A DNA stretch of 21,281 nucleotides from an uncultured Pseudoflavonifractor sp. (GCA_947383685.1 CANDEE010000030.1:1-21281); one strand, 5' to 3'; positions 1 to 8,378 are shown, numbered from the stretch's first letter. Numbers and translations: made by a program. Notes: a model not told the origin generated them from the letters alone.

Positions 1-1069
1 CCAGAGCAGCCCGTATCCGCTCCATCAGCGTGTTATAGAAATAGAGGTTGTGGAGTACTGCCAGACGCATGGCCAACATCTCCCCCGCTACAAACAGATG
101 CCGCAGATAGGCCCGAGAAAAGTGCCGGCAGGCAGGACACTGGCAGGTAGAATCAATCGGAGAGGCGTCCAGCTTATATTTTTCATTTTTCAGGTTAATA
201 GAGCCTTCCCAGGTGTATAGCCGGCCGTGTCGGGCGTTTCTGGCCGGCATCACGCAGTCAAAGAAATCCACTCCCCGGGCTACTCCCTCAATAATATTGG
301 ACGGAGTTCCCACCCCCATAAGATACCTTGGCTTTTCCACAGGCATATGGGGTTCCACTGCGTCAATCATTTCGTACATCACCTCGGTGGGCTCCCCCAC
401 CGCCAGACCGCCGATGGCATAGCCGTCACAGTCAATTTTTTTGATCTCCTCCATGTGCCATATCCGAAGGTCAGGAAAGGTGGCTCCCTGGTTGATACCA
501 AAAAGCATTTGCCGTGGATTTACTGTGTCAGGTAGCGAGTTTAGCCTGTCGTGCTCTGCTTTGCAACGCTCCAGCCAGCGGGCCGTCCGCTCACAGGATG
601 CCTTTGCATAGTCAAATGCCGCCGGATTTTCTACACACTCGTCAAAGGCCATGGCAATATCACTGCCCAGGTGAGATTGAATCTGCATGGATTCCTCCGG
701 TCCCATGAAAATCTTCCGGCCATCAATGTGTGAGGAAAAATAGACCCCTTCCTCCTTGATTTTCCGCAGGCCGGCAAGGGAAAATACTTGAAATCCGCCG
801 GAATCCGTTAAAATGGGGCCGCCCCAGTCCATGAATCTGTGGAGCCCCCCCATTTTCCTCACCACATCATCACCAGGCCTTAGATGGAGATGATAGGTGT
901 TACTTAGCTCAATTTGACAGCCGATGTCCTTCAAATCGTGGGCAGATACGCCACCTTTAATGGCCCCCTGGGTGCCTACATTCATAAATACAGGCGTTTG
1001 AACCGTCCCATGGGCACAGGTAAAGATGCCTCGCCGGGCTCTCCCTTCGGTCTTTATCACTTCAAACAC
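1..1069 (-). CDS. tgt: tRNA-guanine transglycosylase, 3' end cut by window edge
   Basis: Exchanges guanine-34 of GUN-anticodon tRNAs for the queuosine precursor preQ1 in the cytoplasm. My translation gives 356 codons before the left edge; bacterial Tgt is about 370-390 aa, so only a short C-terminal piece is missing. Visible landmarks: the catalytic Asp in DSGGFQ (D89), the nucleophile Asp in FFDCVMPARNARHG (D271), and the zinc site C309-x-C311-x2-C314-x25-H340. A run of seven G (minus strand, 845-851) reads through in frame, so there is no frameshift. The start is GTG at 1069, giving the usual family beginning FEVIKTEGRARRG. AAAGGAG lies 7 bases upstream and overlaps the stop of the preceding gene, which suggests translational coupling. 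It is last in the spoIID-like/queA/TfoX-C/tgt set. Identity is near certain from the motifs. Confidence 0.96.
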   Translation of the reverse strand, partial: MFEVIKTEGRARRGIFTCAHGTVQTPVFMNVGTQGAIKGGVSAHDLKDIGCQIELSNTYHLHLRPGDDVVRKMGGLHRFMDWGGPILTDSGGFQVFSLAGLRKIKEEGVYFSSHIDGRKIFMGPEESMQIQSHLGSDIAMAFDECVENPAAFDYAKASCERTARWLERCKAEHDRLNSLPDTVNPRQMLFGINQGATFPDLRIWHMEEIKKIDCDGYAIGGLAVGEPTEVMYEMIDAVEPHMPVEKPRYLMGVGTPSNIIEGVARGVDFFDCVMPARNARHGRLYTWEGSINLKNEKYKLDASPIDSTCQCPACRHFSRAYLRHLFVAGEMLAMRLAVLHNLYFYNTLMERIRAAL

Positions 1070-1081
1070 AGGAAAACTCCT

Positions 1082-1336
1082 TTACTTATGGGAATTAAAA
1101 AATGTTTTTAGCTCCGCCTTTCGTTCCGGTGGTATATCTTTTTTGGGAAGTCCTGCTACCGCTCCTGCCAAAGCCTGAAGCTGGTGAAAACAGGCGCCGT
1201 TATCCACATTCAGCCGAATCCGCAGCCAAGCCTCCTCAGCTCCCATTTCCCGCAAGGCTGCAGGGGTATCAACACCAATGGCTTTCAGGTTTCTTTCCAG
1301 TACAGGTCCAATGTTTGGCAAATCGGTCAATTCCAT
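1082..1336 (-). CDS. Stand-alone TfoX C-terminal-domain (helix-hairpin-helix-like) protein
   Basis: An 84-residue protein whose whole length resembles the C-terminal domain of TfoX/Sxy competence proteins. It opens with ELTDLPNIGPVLERNLKAIG, the NIGP...L...G helix-hairpin-helix-like pattern, then L-x2-MGAEEAWLR and a helical ALAGAVAG stretch. There is no N-terminal TfoX domain. That fold usually mediates DNA or protein contact, but the function of such single-domain proteins is not established, and a competence role should not be assumed. A good ribosome site (AGGAGGAAT) precedes the ATG. The gene lies 14 bases after queA and its stop is 12 bases before tgt, so it is very probably co-transcribed with queuosine genes. 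Family assignment is by recognition, without a search. Confidence 0.85.
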   Translation of the reverse strand: MELTDLPNIGPVLERNLKAIGVDTPAALREMGAEEAWLRIRLNVDNGACFHQLQALAGAVAGLPKKDIPPERKAELKTFFNSHK

Positions 1337-1350
1337 TCGGATTCCTCCTT

Positions 1351-2379
1351 TTAAGAAATAAACATAGCGTCACCAAAGCTAAAGAAACGATACCGCTCCC
1401 TTACCGCCTCCGCATAGGCTGTTAAAACGTGTTCCCTGCCCGCCAAGGCAGAAACCAGCATAATCAGGGTAGATTCCGGCAGGTGGAAATTGGTAATAAG
1501 GGCGTCTAAAACCTTGAAGCGGTATCCTGGGTAGATATAAATGTTCGTCCATCCAGCACTTTCCTTTAGGATGCCATCTTCCTCCGCCCAGCTTTCAACC
1601 GTACGACAGGAGGTAGTTCCCACACAGATGACCCGCCCGCCGTTCTTCTTTGTATCGTTGATAATTTGCGCGCTCCCAGCCGAAATCACACAATATTCCG
1701 AGTGCATCTCATGATTCAGAGGGTCTTCCTCCTTCACCGGACGGAAAGTACCAAGGCCCACATGAAGCGTAACGTAGCATACCTTTACACCAATCGCCTC
1801 CACTTGGGCCAAAAGCTCTTTCGTAAAATGAAGTCCCGCTGTTGGGGCGGCGGCGGAACCAACCTCACGGGAGTAAACAGTCTGATACCGTTCAGGATCA
1901 TTCAGTTCTTCTTTAATGTACGGCGGCAGAGGCATTTTGCCCAGCCGCTCCAAAATCTCCAGAAAAATCCCCTCATAGTGGAACTCCACTACCCGGTTGC
2001 CTCCGGGAAGCTCTTCCAGAACGGTTGCAGTGAGAAGGGTCCCGTCACCAAAGGAAATTTGTTGTCCTGGCTTTAGCTTCCGCCCTGGGCGAACCAAGCA
2101 TTCCCACTTTTTCTCTCCCTTGTCCAGAAGCAGCAGCACCTCCGCCGCGCCTCCGGATGGGTCTCGATGGCCCAAAAGCCGGGCGGGTAACACCCGGCTA
2201 TCATTAAGCACCAAGCAATCCCCCGGACGGAGAAACTGGGGTAATTCATAAAAATGGCGGTGCTGGAGTGCCCCCGTCTCCTTATCCAAAAGCATGAGTC
2301 GAGAACCATCCCGCCGCTCCAAAGGAGTCTGGGCAATCAGCTCCGGGGGTAAATCATAATAAAAATCAGAGGTTTTCAT
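1351..2379 (-). CDS. queA: S-adenosylmethionine:tRNA ribosyltransferase-isomerase
   Basis: Transfers and isomerises the ribosyl part of SAM onto preQ1 in tRNA, giving epoxyqueuosine, the step after Tgt. The 342-residue product matches the family's usual length (about 340-356). It has the typical opening MKTSDFYYDLPPELIAQTPL, the RDGSRLM and VLNDSRVLPARL motifs, AAPTAGLHFT, TLHVGLGTFRPV, and a C-terminal LITNFHLPESTLIMLVSAL. I place the start at ATG 2379 because it matches the family N-terminus. A TTG eight codons upstream (2403) is also in frame and overlaps the preceding gene's stop; neither start has a strong ribosome site, so coupling to upstream translation is likely. The gap from the SpoIID-like gene is 20 bases and the TfoX-C gene follows after 14. 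Confidence 0.97.
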   Translation of the reverse strand: MKTSDFYYDLPPELIAQTPLERRDGSRLMLLDKETGALQHRHFYELPQFLRPGDCLVLNDSRVLPARLLGHRDPSGGAAEVLLLLDKGEKKWECLVRPGRKLKPGQQISFGDGTLLTATVLEELPGGNRVVEFHYEGIFLEILERLGKMPLPPYIKEELNDPERYQTVYSREVGSAAAPTAGLHFTKELLAQVEAIGVKVCYVTLHVGLGTFRPVKEEDPLNHEMHSEYCVISAGSAQIINDTKKNGGRVICVGTTSCRTVESWAEEDGILKESAGWTNIYIYPGYRFKVLDALITNFHLPESTLIMLVSALAGREHVLTAYAEAVRERYRFFSFGDAMFIS

Positions 2380-2399
2380 GGTACAATGGTCCAACTTTC

Positions 2400-4103
2400 T
2401 CAATAGATTTCAATGCCGGGATAATAGAATTTCAGAATTTCATCAAAGGAGAATCCCTGCTGGGCCATGGCATAGGCCCCCCACTGGCTCATACCCACAC
2501 TGTGGCCCCAGCCGGAGCTGTGGATGGTATAGACTGTCTCGCCGCTTTGGGCAGCCCCGCCTGAAGGGGCAGGCAAAAACTGAATTCCGGAACCGGTAAT
2601 AACATAGGGATTTCCACTCAACTTTCTTACTGAATCATCGCCGCTGATGGCATAGGTGTTGTTCATAGAGGAAACCGTATTGCCACCATCAGTGTAATAC
2701 ACTCCGCTGCCAGCTCCTTCCCCGGCCTTGGTCACTGTATATCGGATAGATTTCAGTCCCAGATAGCTTTTAGCGATCTTCGTCGCAATCTTCTGTGTAA
2801 AGGGCCATGATTTTCCGTTTATATCTGTAAATGAAATGGACTTTACATTCCCTGTGGGTGTTAACTCCGTTACTTGAAAATCAACGATTTCAGCGCAGTT
2901 GTACCCTTGGGACTGAATATAGGGCTGAACAATTCGGTTGAGTTCTGCGGCTGTAAAGGTTTGCGTATAGTCCCAATAGGATATTTTTTCCGAAATAGTT
3001 TCTTCATAAGGGTCTATCACTCCGCAGAGATAGGGATAAGTCGTACCCCAGACATTTTTTACATCCTCGCTCCCTCCACCGTTGGAGGAATAGTAGTAAG
3101 TCTTCGCCGGTTTGCCCTCATACCATGCCCGCAGGCTTTCCGTTTCCTTTACGGCTTGGAGCGTACGGTCATTTACGTTTGTCATGCCATAATAGGCTTG
3201 ACAGTCGGTAGTAGAGCAAATGTCAAAGCCATAGTCGGCGTGCCTTCCCAGGTTGTCCTCATAATAACTTCGTGCGCTGACCGCTTGTGCCTTCAAGGCC
3301 TCAATTGGCCAACTGGGGCTCATCTCCTGAGAAATGACGCAATTGATATATTCTCCTAGGGGCAACAGGTTGGAAACGACAATATTCTCTCCCTTAACCC
3401 GGCAGAACTGAAACAAACCGTAATACCGTCTTTTTCTGTAATTTGTCTCCGTTTTTACGCTGTCATCCAACCCCGGATTTACCGCTAGAGAAACGTTTTC
3501 GCCTCCATCAAACTGGAAAAGCACAGTAGTAGTTCCTGTTTTTACCACAGATACGCCATAGGAACTGGTGCCAACCACAGCACCCCCCAGTTGCTCAGCC
3601 ACAACCTGCGCCTCCTCCCGAGAGGTATAGGTCCCCAAGCGGACCTGCCATACGCCGTCAACCCAGGCGGGAAAGGCGTTCTCGTAAGACTGCGCCAGGG
3701 TCAGGGTTTCTTCAAAAGAAACTGGTTCTACCTCTGTCGGAAGCTGCACATGCCAACAGCCCACAGCGATTTCGGAAGTAATGTCATCAGAGTAACTTTT
3801 CAAGTTCAAGCCAGAGTCATACGCAGCGTTGGGGCCATACCAGACGTTCTGCGTTTTGACCACGGAAATGGCTGTTTCAGAAGTATAGCCCATCTGCCAG
3901 AAATTTCTCTCTTCATCCAAATAACCAAAGCGAAAGCCTGTTCCCACTCCGTTTGAAAGGTTGGCTCCGTCCAGGGCGCCGTTCCCGTAGGCCAAGCCTA
4001 CCAGCACCGGGGCGCTGTCGCTGTTTACCTCGGCATAGGCTGCGGGCACCATACCCAGGAACAGGGTCAAGGCGCAGAAAATCGTCAGGCATCGTTGTTT
4101 CAT
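2400..4103 (-). CDS. Secreted SpoIID/LytB-domain protein with SPOR-like segment
   Basis: A 567-residue exported protein. Residues 1-24 form a signal peptide (MKQR, hydrophobic core, cleavage after AYA). Residues about 148-190 (WQVRLGTYTSREEAQVVAEQL) look like a SPOR peptidoglycan-binding domain. Residues about 240-567 are a SpoIID domain: QEM-x3-WPIEALKAQAVSARSY, where E260 aligns by pattern with the catalytic Glu of SpoIID; H288, C296 and C301 as possible zinc ligands; YYYSSNGGG; and the terminal GWGHSVGMSQWGAYAMA motif. SpoIID proteins are lytic transglycosylases acting on stem-peptide-free glycan in engulfment; LytB-like relatives modify wall hydrolysis. An upstream ATG at 4214 is rejected because it falls inside the promoter -10; ATG 4103 has GGAGG at good spacing. 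It may be an extra SpoIID paralogue rather than the engulfment enzyme. Confidence 0.9.
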   Translation of the reverse strand: MKQRCLTIFCALTLFLGMVPAAYAEVNSDSAPVLVGLAYGNGALDGANLSNGVGTGFRFGYLDEERNFWQMGYTSETAISVVKTQNVWYGPNAAYDSGLNLKSYSDDITSEIAVGCWHVQLPTEVEPVSFEETLTLAQSYENAFPAWVDGVWQVRLGTYTSREEAQVVAEQLGGAVVGTSSYGVSVVKTGTTTVLFQFDGGENVSLAVNPGLDDSVKTETNYRKRRYYGLFQFCRVKGENIVVSNLLPLGEYINCVISQEMSPSWPIEALKAQAVSARSYYEDNLGRHADYGFDICSTTDCQAYYGMTNVNDRTLQAVKETESLRAWYEGKPAKTYYYSSNGGGSEDVKNVWGTTYPYLCGVIDPYEETISEKISYWDYTQTFTAAELNRIVQPYIQSQGYNCAEIVDFQVTELTPTGNVKSISFTDINGKSWPFTQKIATKIAKSYLGLKSIRYTVTKAGEGAGSGVYYTDGGNTVSSMNNTYAISGDDSVRKLSGNPYVITGSGIQFLPAPSGGAAQSGETVYTIHSSGWGHSVGMSQWGAYAMAQQGFSFDEILKFYYPGIEIY

Positions 4104-4127
4104 GTCTGTTCCTCCGGGATATGCCGA

Positions 4128-4157
4128 TTGACACCGGCAGTAGATTTGTGGTAGTAT
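4128..4157 (+). promoter_or_regulatory. Weak candidate promoter for asd-dapA-dapB
   Basis: TTGACA at 4128-4133 is followed after 18 bases by TAGTAT (4152-4157, four of six matches). It would give a leader of about 135 bases before asd and would be transcribed across the leader of the divergent spoIID-like gene. Another TTGACA at 4208-4213 has no good -10. I saw no lysine riboswitch in this 195-base gap. Confidence 0.3.
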
Positions 4158-4212
4158 CAAAAAGTATAACTTAGATGCGGTCGTGACTGGGGCAAATTTT
4201 GCTTTCTTTGAC

Positions 4213-4241
4213 ATTATAGTACAAAATCTCTTTCAGGTAAA
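4213..4241 (-). promoter_or_regulatory. Sigma-A-type promoter for spoIID-like/queA/TfoX-C/tgt
   Basis: On the minus strand TTTACC (4241-4236) is followed after exactly 17 bases by TATAAT (4218-4213). Transcription would start near 4206, leaving a leader of about 100 bases before ATG 4103. This also rules out the longer reading frame starting at 4214. I saw no convincing sigma-E or sigma-K promoter beside it. Confidence 0.7.
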
Positions 4242-4298
4242 GCCGCAGATTCTTTCTTTTTTATTGCACGCATATCTTAGCAACGGAGGTCGGTTTAT

Positions 4299-5399
4299 AT
4301 GGAGAAATATAAGGTAGGAATTATCGGTTGCACCGGTATGGTGGGCCAGCGTTTTGTCACACTGATGGAGAACCATCCCTGGTTTCAGCTCACCGCCATC
4401 GCTGCAAGTCCCCGCTCTGCTGGAAAAACTTACGAAGATGCTGTCGCAGGCCGCTGGGCGATGAAAACTCCCATTCCCCGGGAGGCCCGTTCCATGGTCA
4501 TACTAGACGCTCAAGCTGACGTGGAACGGCTTGCCGGGATGGTGGACTTTGCTTTCTGCGCGGTGGATATGAAAAAGGATGAGATACGCACTTTGGAAGA
4601 AACCTATGCCAAGGCTGACTGTCCCATTATTTCCAACAATTCCGCTCACCGCTGGACTGATGATGTGCCCATGATCGTGCCTGAACTGAACCCGGAACAT
4701 GCCGAGATCATCCACGCCCAAAGGAAGCGGATGGGCACGAAACGGGGCTTTATTGCGGTCAAATCCAACTGTTCTATCCAGTCTTACGCCCCTCTGCTTA
4801 CCCCCTTGATGCGGGCCGGCTACAAAATTGACAAGGTATTGGCCTGTACCTATCAGGCCATCTCTGGAGCAGGCAAAACCTTTGAACGCTGGCCTGAAAT
4901 GGTGGATAACCTGATTCCCTACATCGGTGGTGAGGAGGAAAAAAGTGAACAGGAACCTCTGAAGGTATGGGGACACATTGAGAACGGAAAAATCGTCAAG
5001 GCCTCCTCCCCTGCCATAACCGCTCAATGCCTCCGGGTGCCTGTCTCTGACGGTCATACCGCCGCGGTTTTCGTGAAGTTCGCAGACGGAAATAAGCCTA
5101 CAGAGGAGCAAATAAAATTTATTTGGAGAGATTTTAAGGGTCGAGCCCAGGAGCTGGAGCTTCCCTCCGCCCCCAAACAGTTCATCCATTATTTTGAGGA
5201 GCCTGACCGTCCCCAGGCCAAGCTGGACCGTGAACTGGAAGGCGGCATGGCCATTTCTGCCGGGCGGCTCCGCCCCGACAGCCAGTATGATTATAAGTTT
5301 GTGGGTCTTTCCCACAACACCCTCCGGGGGGCCGCCGGAGGCGGCGTTCTCCTGGCGGAGCTTCTCTGCGCAGAATGGTATATTGACCACAGGGTTTAA
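4299..5399 (+). CDS. asd: Aspartate-semialdehyde dehydrogenase (archaeal/fungal-type)
   Basis: Reduces aspartyl-4-phosphate to aspartate-4-semialdehyde with NADPH, the branch point to lysine/diaminopimelate, threonine and methionine. The 366-residue protein has an N-terminal Rossmann motif GCTGMVGQ (residues 10-17), SNNSAHR (112-118), the catalytic Cys in VKSNCSIQSY (C158), GAGKTFERWPE, and SDGHTAAV with H253 as likely catalytic base. The SNCSIQ and GAGKTF patterns fit the archaeal/fungal-type Asd branch rather than the E. coli branch. GGAGGT lies 8 bases before ATG 4299. The stop overlaps a downstream ATG (TAATG), and dapA follows at once, giving a lysine/peptidoglycan precursor operon. Confidence 0.96.
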   Translation: MEKYKVGIIGCTGMVGQRFVTLMENHPWFQLTAIAASPRSAGKTYEDAVAGRWAMKTPIPREARSMVILDAQADVERLAGMVDFAFCAVDMKKDEIRTLEETYAKADCPIISNNSAHRWTDDVPMIVPELNPEHAEIIHAQRKRMGTKRGFIAVKSNCSIQSYAPLLTPLMRAGYKIDKVLACTYQAISGAGKTFERWPEMVDNLIPYIGGEEEKSEQEPLKVWGHIENGKIVKASSPAITAQCLRVPVSDGHTAAVFVKFADGNKPTEEQIKFIWRDFKGRAQELELPSAPKQFIHYFEEPDRPQAKLDRELEGGMAISAGRLRPDSQYDYKFVGLSHNTLRGAAGGGVLLAELLCAEWYIDHRV

Positions 5400-5422
5400 T
5401 GGAGAAAGGTAGGTCTTTTTAT

Positions 5423-6313
5423 ATGCGGGAACCTGTATTCAGCGGAACCTGCACCGCCATTGTTACTCCCTTTGACGAAAGCGGAGCAGTAAACTATGAG
5501 GCGTTTGGCTCTCTTATTGAGGAGCAAATTGCTGCAGGCGTTGACGCCATCTGTGTTTGCGGTACCACAGGTGAGAGCGCCACCATGTCCATCCGCGAGC
5601 ATATTGCCGTGGTGGAGTATTGTGTTAAAAAGGTAGACCACCGGGTCAAAGTAGTGGCGGGCGCGGGCAGCAACGACACCTCTGCCGCCGTGTATCTGTC
5701 CCAACACGCTCAAGATTCTGGGGCGGACGCCCTTCTATTGGTGACCCCCTATTACAACAAAGCGACTCAACTGGGACTAATTAAGCACTACGAGTACATT
5801 GCTGACCGGGTGGAGCTGCCCATCATCCTCTATAATGTACCCTCCCGCACAGGGGTATCCTTCACTGCGGAAACATACAAGACTCTGGCAGCCAATCCCA
5901 AAATCAACGGTGTGAAGGAGGCCAGCGGAAACTTCTCCCTGCTGGCTCACACCCGCTTTCTCTGCGGCAAGGACTTTTATATCTGGTCAGGCAACGATGA
6001 TCAAGTTGTACCTATGATGTCCTTGGGAGCCAAGGGCGTCATCTCTGTGGCATCCAACATTGTTCCCGAAGTGATGGTCAAGATGAGCCACCTGTGTTTG
6101 GACAATGATTTTGCCGCTGCGTCCAAGCTCCAAATCGACTGGATGGACTTCATTGATGCGCTTTTTGTAGAGGTAAATCCCATCCCCATCAAGGTTGCTC
6201 TCAATTTAGCGGGCAAAGAAGCCGGTCCCCTGCGCCTGCCCCTGTGTGACATGACGGAGGATCATCTGGAGCTTCTACGTTCCTCCATGGTACGTATGGG
6301 GCTTTTGAAGTAA
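5423..6313 (+). CDS. dapA: 4-hydroxy-tetrahydrodipicolinate synthase
   Basis: Condenses pyruvate with aspartate semialdehyde, the committed step to diaminopimelate and lysine. The 296-residue protein matches the usual length (about 290-300). Landmarks are CGTTGES (T48, T49), TPYYNK, LYNVPSRTG with Y137, and the Schiff-base lysine in NGVKEASGN (K165). The reading frame extends back to an ATG at 5399 that overlaps asd's stop. I prefer ATG 5423 because GGAGAAAGG (5401-5409) is a ribosome site for it and the protein then begins MREPVFSGTCTAIVTPF, as in the family. The dapB start follows 18 bases after the stop. Confidence 0.97.
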   Translation: MREPVFSGTCTAIVTPFDESGAVNYEAFGSLIEEQIAAGVDAICVCGTTGESATMSIREHIAVVEYCVKKVDHRVKVVAGAGSNDTSAAVYLSQHAQDSGADALLLVTPYYNKATQLGLIKHYEYIADRVELPIILYNVPSRTGVSFTAETYKTLAANPKINGVKEASGNFSLLAHTRFLCGKDFYIWSGNDDQVVPMMSLGAKGVISVASNIVPEVMVKMSHLCLDNDFAAASKLQIDWMDFIDALFVEVNPIPIKVALNLAGKEAGPLRLPLCDMTEDHLELLRSSMVRMGLLK

Positions 6314-6331
6314 GAGAAAGGACGTTTTACA

Positions 6332-7096
6332 ATGCTGAACCTGCTGATTTCCGGCTGCAATGGGCATATGGGCCAGGTAGTGACCCAGATTTGTCTGGAA
6401 GCGGAGGACGTAGAGATAGCCGCTGGTTTTGACTTGCTGGGACAAGAGAACGGAAACTTTCCCGTATTTTCCGCTCCTTCCGCTTATCCGGGACAGGCCG
6501 ATGCACTCATTGATTTTTCCTCCCCTGCCGCCCTTTCGCCCCTTCTGGACTTTGGAATGGAGCGAAAAGTCTCGCTGGTGCTGGCCACCACCGGATATTC
6601 CCCGGAACAGCTGGAGCAAATCAAAGCCGCTTCTCAGAAAATTCCTATTTTCCGTTCAGGCAATATGTCTCTTGGTATCAATGTTCTGGCTGGACTTGTG
6701 CAAAAGGCTGCTGCCGCCCTCGGAAGGGAATTTGATGTGGAAATTATAGAGCGGCACCATCATCGAAAGGTAGACGCTCCCAGCGGTACGGCCCTTCTGT
6801 TGGCAGACGCGGCAGCTGAGGCTCTCCCCTATGACCCTGAATACATCTATGAACGGCAAAGCGTTCGTAAGCCCAGGGATCGGCGGGAAATCGGCATTGC
6901 CTCTGTCCGGGGCGGAAATATTGTGGGAGATCACGAGGTCATTTTTGCCGGTCGGGATGAGGTTATTGAACTGAAACACTCCGCTATGAGCAGAGAGGTC
7001 TTTGCCTCCGGCGCCCTTCGTGCGGCCCGTTTTTTGGCAGAAGCCGATGGTCCGGGTCTTTATTCCATGAGCGATATTGTGAGTCAGATTATCTAA
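6332..7096 (+). CDS. dapB: 4-hydroxy-tetrahydrodipicolinate reductase
   Basis: NAD(P)H-dependent reduction of the DapA product to tetrahydrodipicolinate. The 254-residue protein has the nucleotide-binding SGCNGHMGQ near the N-terminus, ATTGYS, and the family signature ERHHHRKVDAPSGTA, in which H142/H143 and K146 are the expected catalytic residues. It is slightly shorter than E. coli DapB (273), as is common in Firmicutes. AAAGGA precedes the ATG. It is the last gene of asd-dapA-dapB; a strong hairpin terminator begins 5 bases after its stop. Later diaminopimelate genes (for example dapL or dapH, and lysA) are not in the window. Confidence 0.97.
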   Translation: MLNLLISGCNGHMGQVVTQICLEAEDVEIAAGFDLLGQENGNFPVFSAPSAYPGQADALIDFSSPAALSPLLDFGMERKVSLVLATTGYSPEQLEQIKAASQKIPIFRSGNMSLGINVLAGLVQKAAAALGREFDVEIIERHHHRKVDAPSGTALLLADAAAEALPYDPEYIYERQSVRKPRDRREIGIASVRGGNIVGDHEVIFAGRDEVIELKHSAMSREVFASGALRAARFLAEADGPGLYSMSDIVSQII

Positions 7097-7100
7097 AAGG

Positions 7101-7135
7101 AAACTGCTGTGAACCGAGGGTTCACAGCAGTTTTT
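7101..7135 (+). terminator. Bidirectional intrinsic terminator between dapB and AI-2E gene
   Basis: Arms 7101-7115 and 7119-7133 pair perfectly (15 bp, ending CTGCTGTGAACC) around a three-base loop. T residues follow on the plus strand; on the minus strand TTTCCTTTT follows, so it can serve the convergent AI-2E-family gene as well. Confidence 0.9.
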
Positions 7136-7148
7136 GCTTTATAACAGT

Positions 7149-8354
7149 CTATTTAACAGTGGTGGGGGCCTGCGGTTCTCTGTTGGCACAAACTCCCTTC
7201 TCATCCAGCCGTCGTTCCACCCACTCCTTGACCAGAGAGTATAGGACGGCAAAGGTGGGAACACCCAAAAGCATTCCGGGAAAGCTAAAGATGCCTCCGC
7301 CTACAACGATAGCAACCAGCACCCAAATGGCGGAAAGTCCGGTGGAATCACCCAGAATCTTGGGGCCCAAAATATTCCCGTCAAACTGCTGGAGTGCAAC
7401 AATCAAAACGCCAAAACGCAAGGCCGCCCAAGGGTTCACAATAACCAAAATCATCAGACAGGGAACAGCTCCGATGATAGGGCCAAAGAAAGGAATTACA
7501 TTGGTAACCCCCACTATTACACTGACCAAAACGGCATAGGGAATCTGGAGAAGCGTACATAAGAGAAAGCACAGTACCCCTATAATGGCGGAGTCCAACA
7601 GCTTACCGTTAATAAATCCCACGAAAATCTGATTCGCTCTGCCGCTTACCGTCAAAATGCGGCTGGCTCCTTTTTCGGGGAACACAGCGTAAATCAGCTT
7701 TTTGAGCTGGCTCACCAGCCGGGGTTTTCCCGAAAGCATATAAATGGAGGCAATAATGGCAGTCATGGCGGTAACAGCTCCATTGACCACGCCGTTGCCG
7801 ACCGACATACCAAAATTCCACAGCTCCGGGGCTGAAGATGTCAAAAACTCTGTGGCCCGCTTTACCATATCCGCAGAGGAAAGGCTACGGATAAAATCAT
7901 TGTAATGGTCCACCAGATTGGTAAGGCCCTCCCCCTCCAGATGAAACCGTTGAGTCAGCTCCTGTACCGTCTGAGTGAGATTGTTCAAATAAGCGGTTAG
8001 ATTACTGAAAAGCTGCCGGATGCTATCCGCTACCTGCGGCAGGATGAGCTGAAGCAGGACGGCAATAATTGCAACCGCAATCAAAAATACCGTCACAATC
8101 GATAAAGCACGTTTCCCTTTGAAAGAACGGTAAACCTTTCGCTCAAAGTAGTCAACAGGCGTATTGAGCAGATAAGCGATAACAAATCCGGCAATAAAAG
8201 GGGCAAAAACGTCAATAACCGATCCTACCGCTGCCCTAACTTGGGGCAGGTGGGTCAATCCCAAATAAAGCAGGATTCCGATGCAGACTACTACCAGATT
8301 AGACACTGCCCGGCTGTCCAGTTGGTACCATTTATGCTTGTCTTGCTTCGTCAC
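7149..8354 (-). CDS. AI-2E family transporter (integral membrane permease)
   Basis: A 401-residue polytopic membrane protein. Hydrophobic segments lie at about 17-35, 45-65, 84-106, 187-208, 252-303 (more than one pass), 305-322 and 341-375, with a long soluble stretch at about 107-185. Family motifs are GFINGKLLDSAIIG (247-260), NVIPFFGPIIGA (285-296) and NILGPKILGDSTGLS (327-341). The family name comes from the E. coli TqsA autoinducer-2 exporter, but members also include ion antiporters and many of unknown substrate, so an AI-2 role is not implied. The start is GTG 8354 with GGGAGG 7 bases upstream. It follows tyrS by 41 bases with no terminator seen, yet has its own promoter-like sequence (8379-8407). 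Confidence 0.9.
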   Translation of the reverse strand: MTKQDKHKWYQLDSRAVSNLVVVCIGILLYLGLTHLPQVRAAVGSVIDVFAPFIAGFVIAYLLNTPVDYFERKVYRSFKGKRALSIVTVFLIAVAIIAVLLQLILPQVADSIRQLFSNLTAYLNNLTQTVQELTQRFHLEGEGLTNLVDHYNDFIRSLSSADMVKRATEFLTSSAPELWNFGMSVGNGVVNGAVTAMTAIIASIYMLSGKPRLVSQLKKLIYAVFPEKGASRILTVSGRANQIFVGFINGKLLDSAIIGVLCFLLCTLLQIPYAVLVSVIVGVTNVIPFFGPIIGAVPCLMILVIVNPWAALRFGVLIVALQQFDGNILGPKILGDSTGLSAIWVLVAIVVGGGIFSFPGMLLGVPTFAVLYSLVKEWVERRLDEKGVCANREPQAPTTVK

Positions 8355-8378
8355 ACAGCTGCCTCCCTTCTTTTTTGA

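Noticed and set aside
845..851. Run of seven C/G in tgt, a possible frameshift
   Set aside because: Translation on both sides stays in one frame (RKMGGLHRFMDWGG), so the run is intact.
4104..4298. Possible lysine riboswitch upstream of asd-dapA-dapB
   Set aside because: The gap is long enough, but I found none of the conserved L-box core sequences and no terminator hairpin before asd.
7149..8354. Quorum-sensing autoinducer-2 exporter as a specific function
   Set aside because: The family name is historical; nothing in the protein or its neighbours indicates AI-2.
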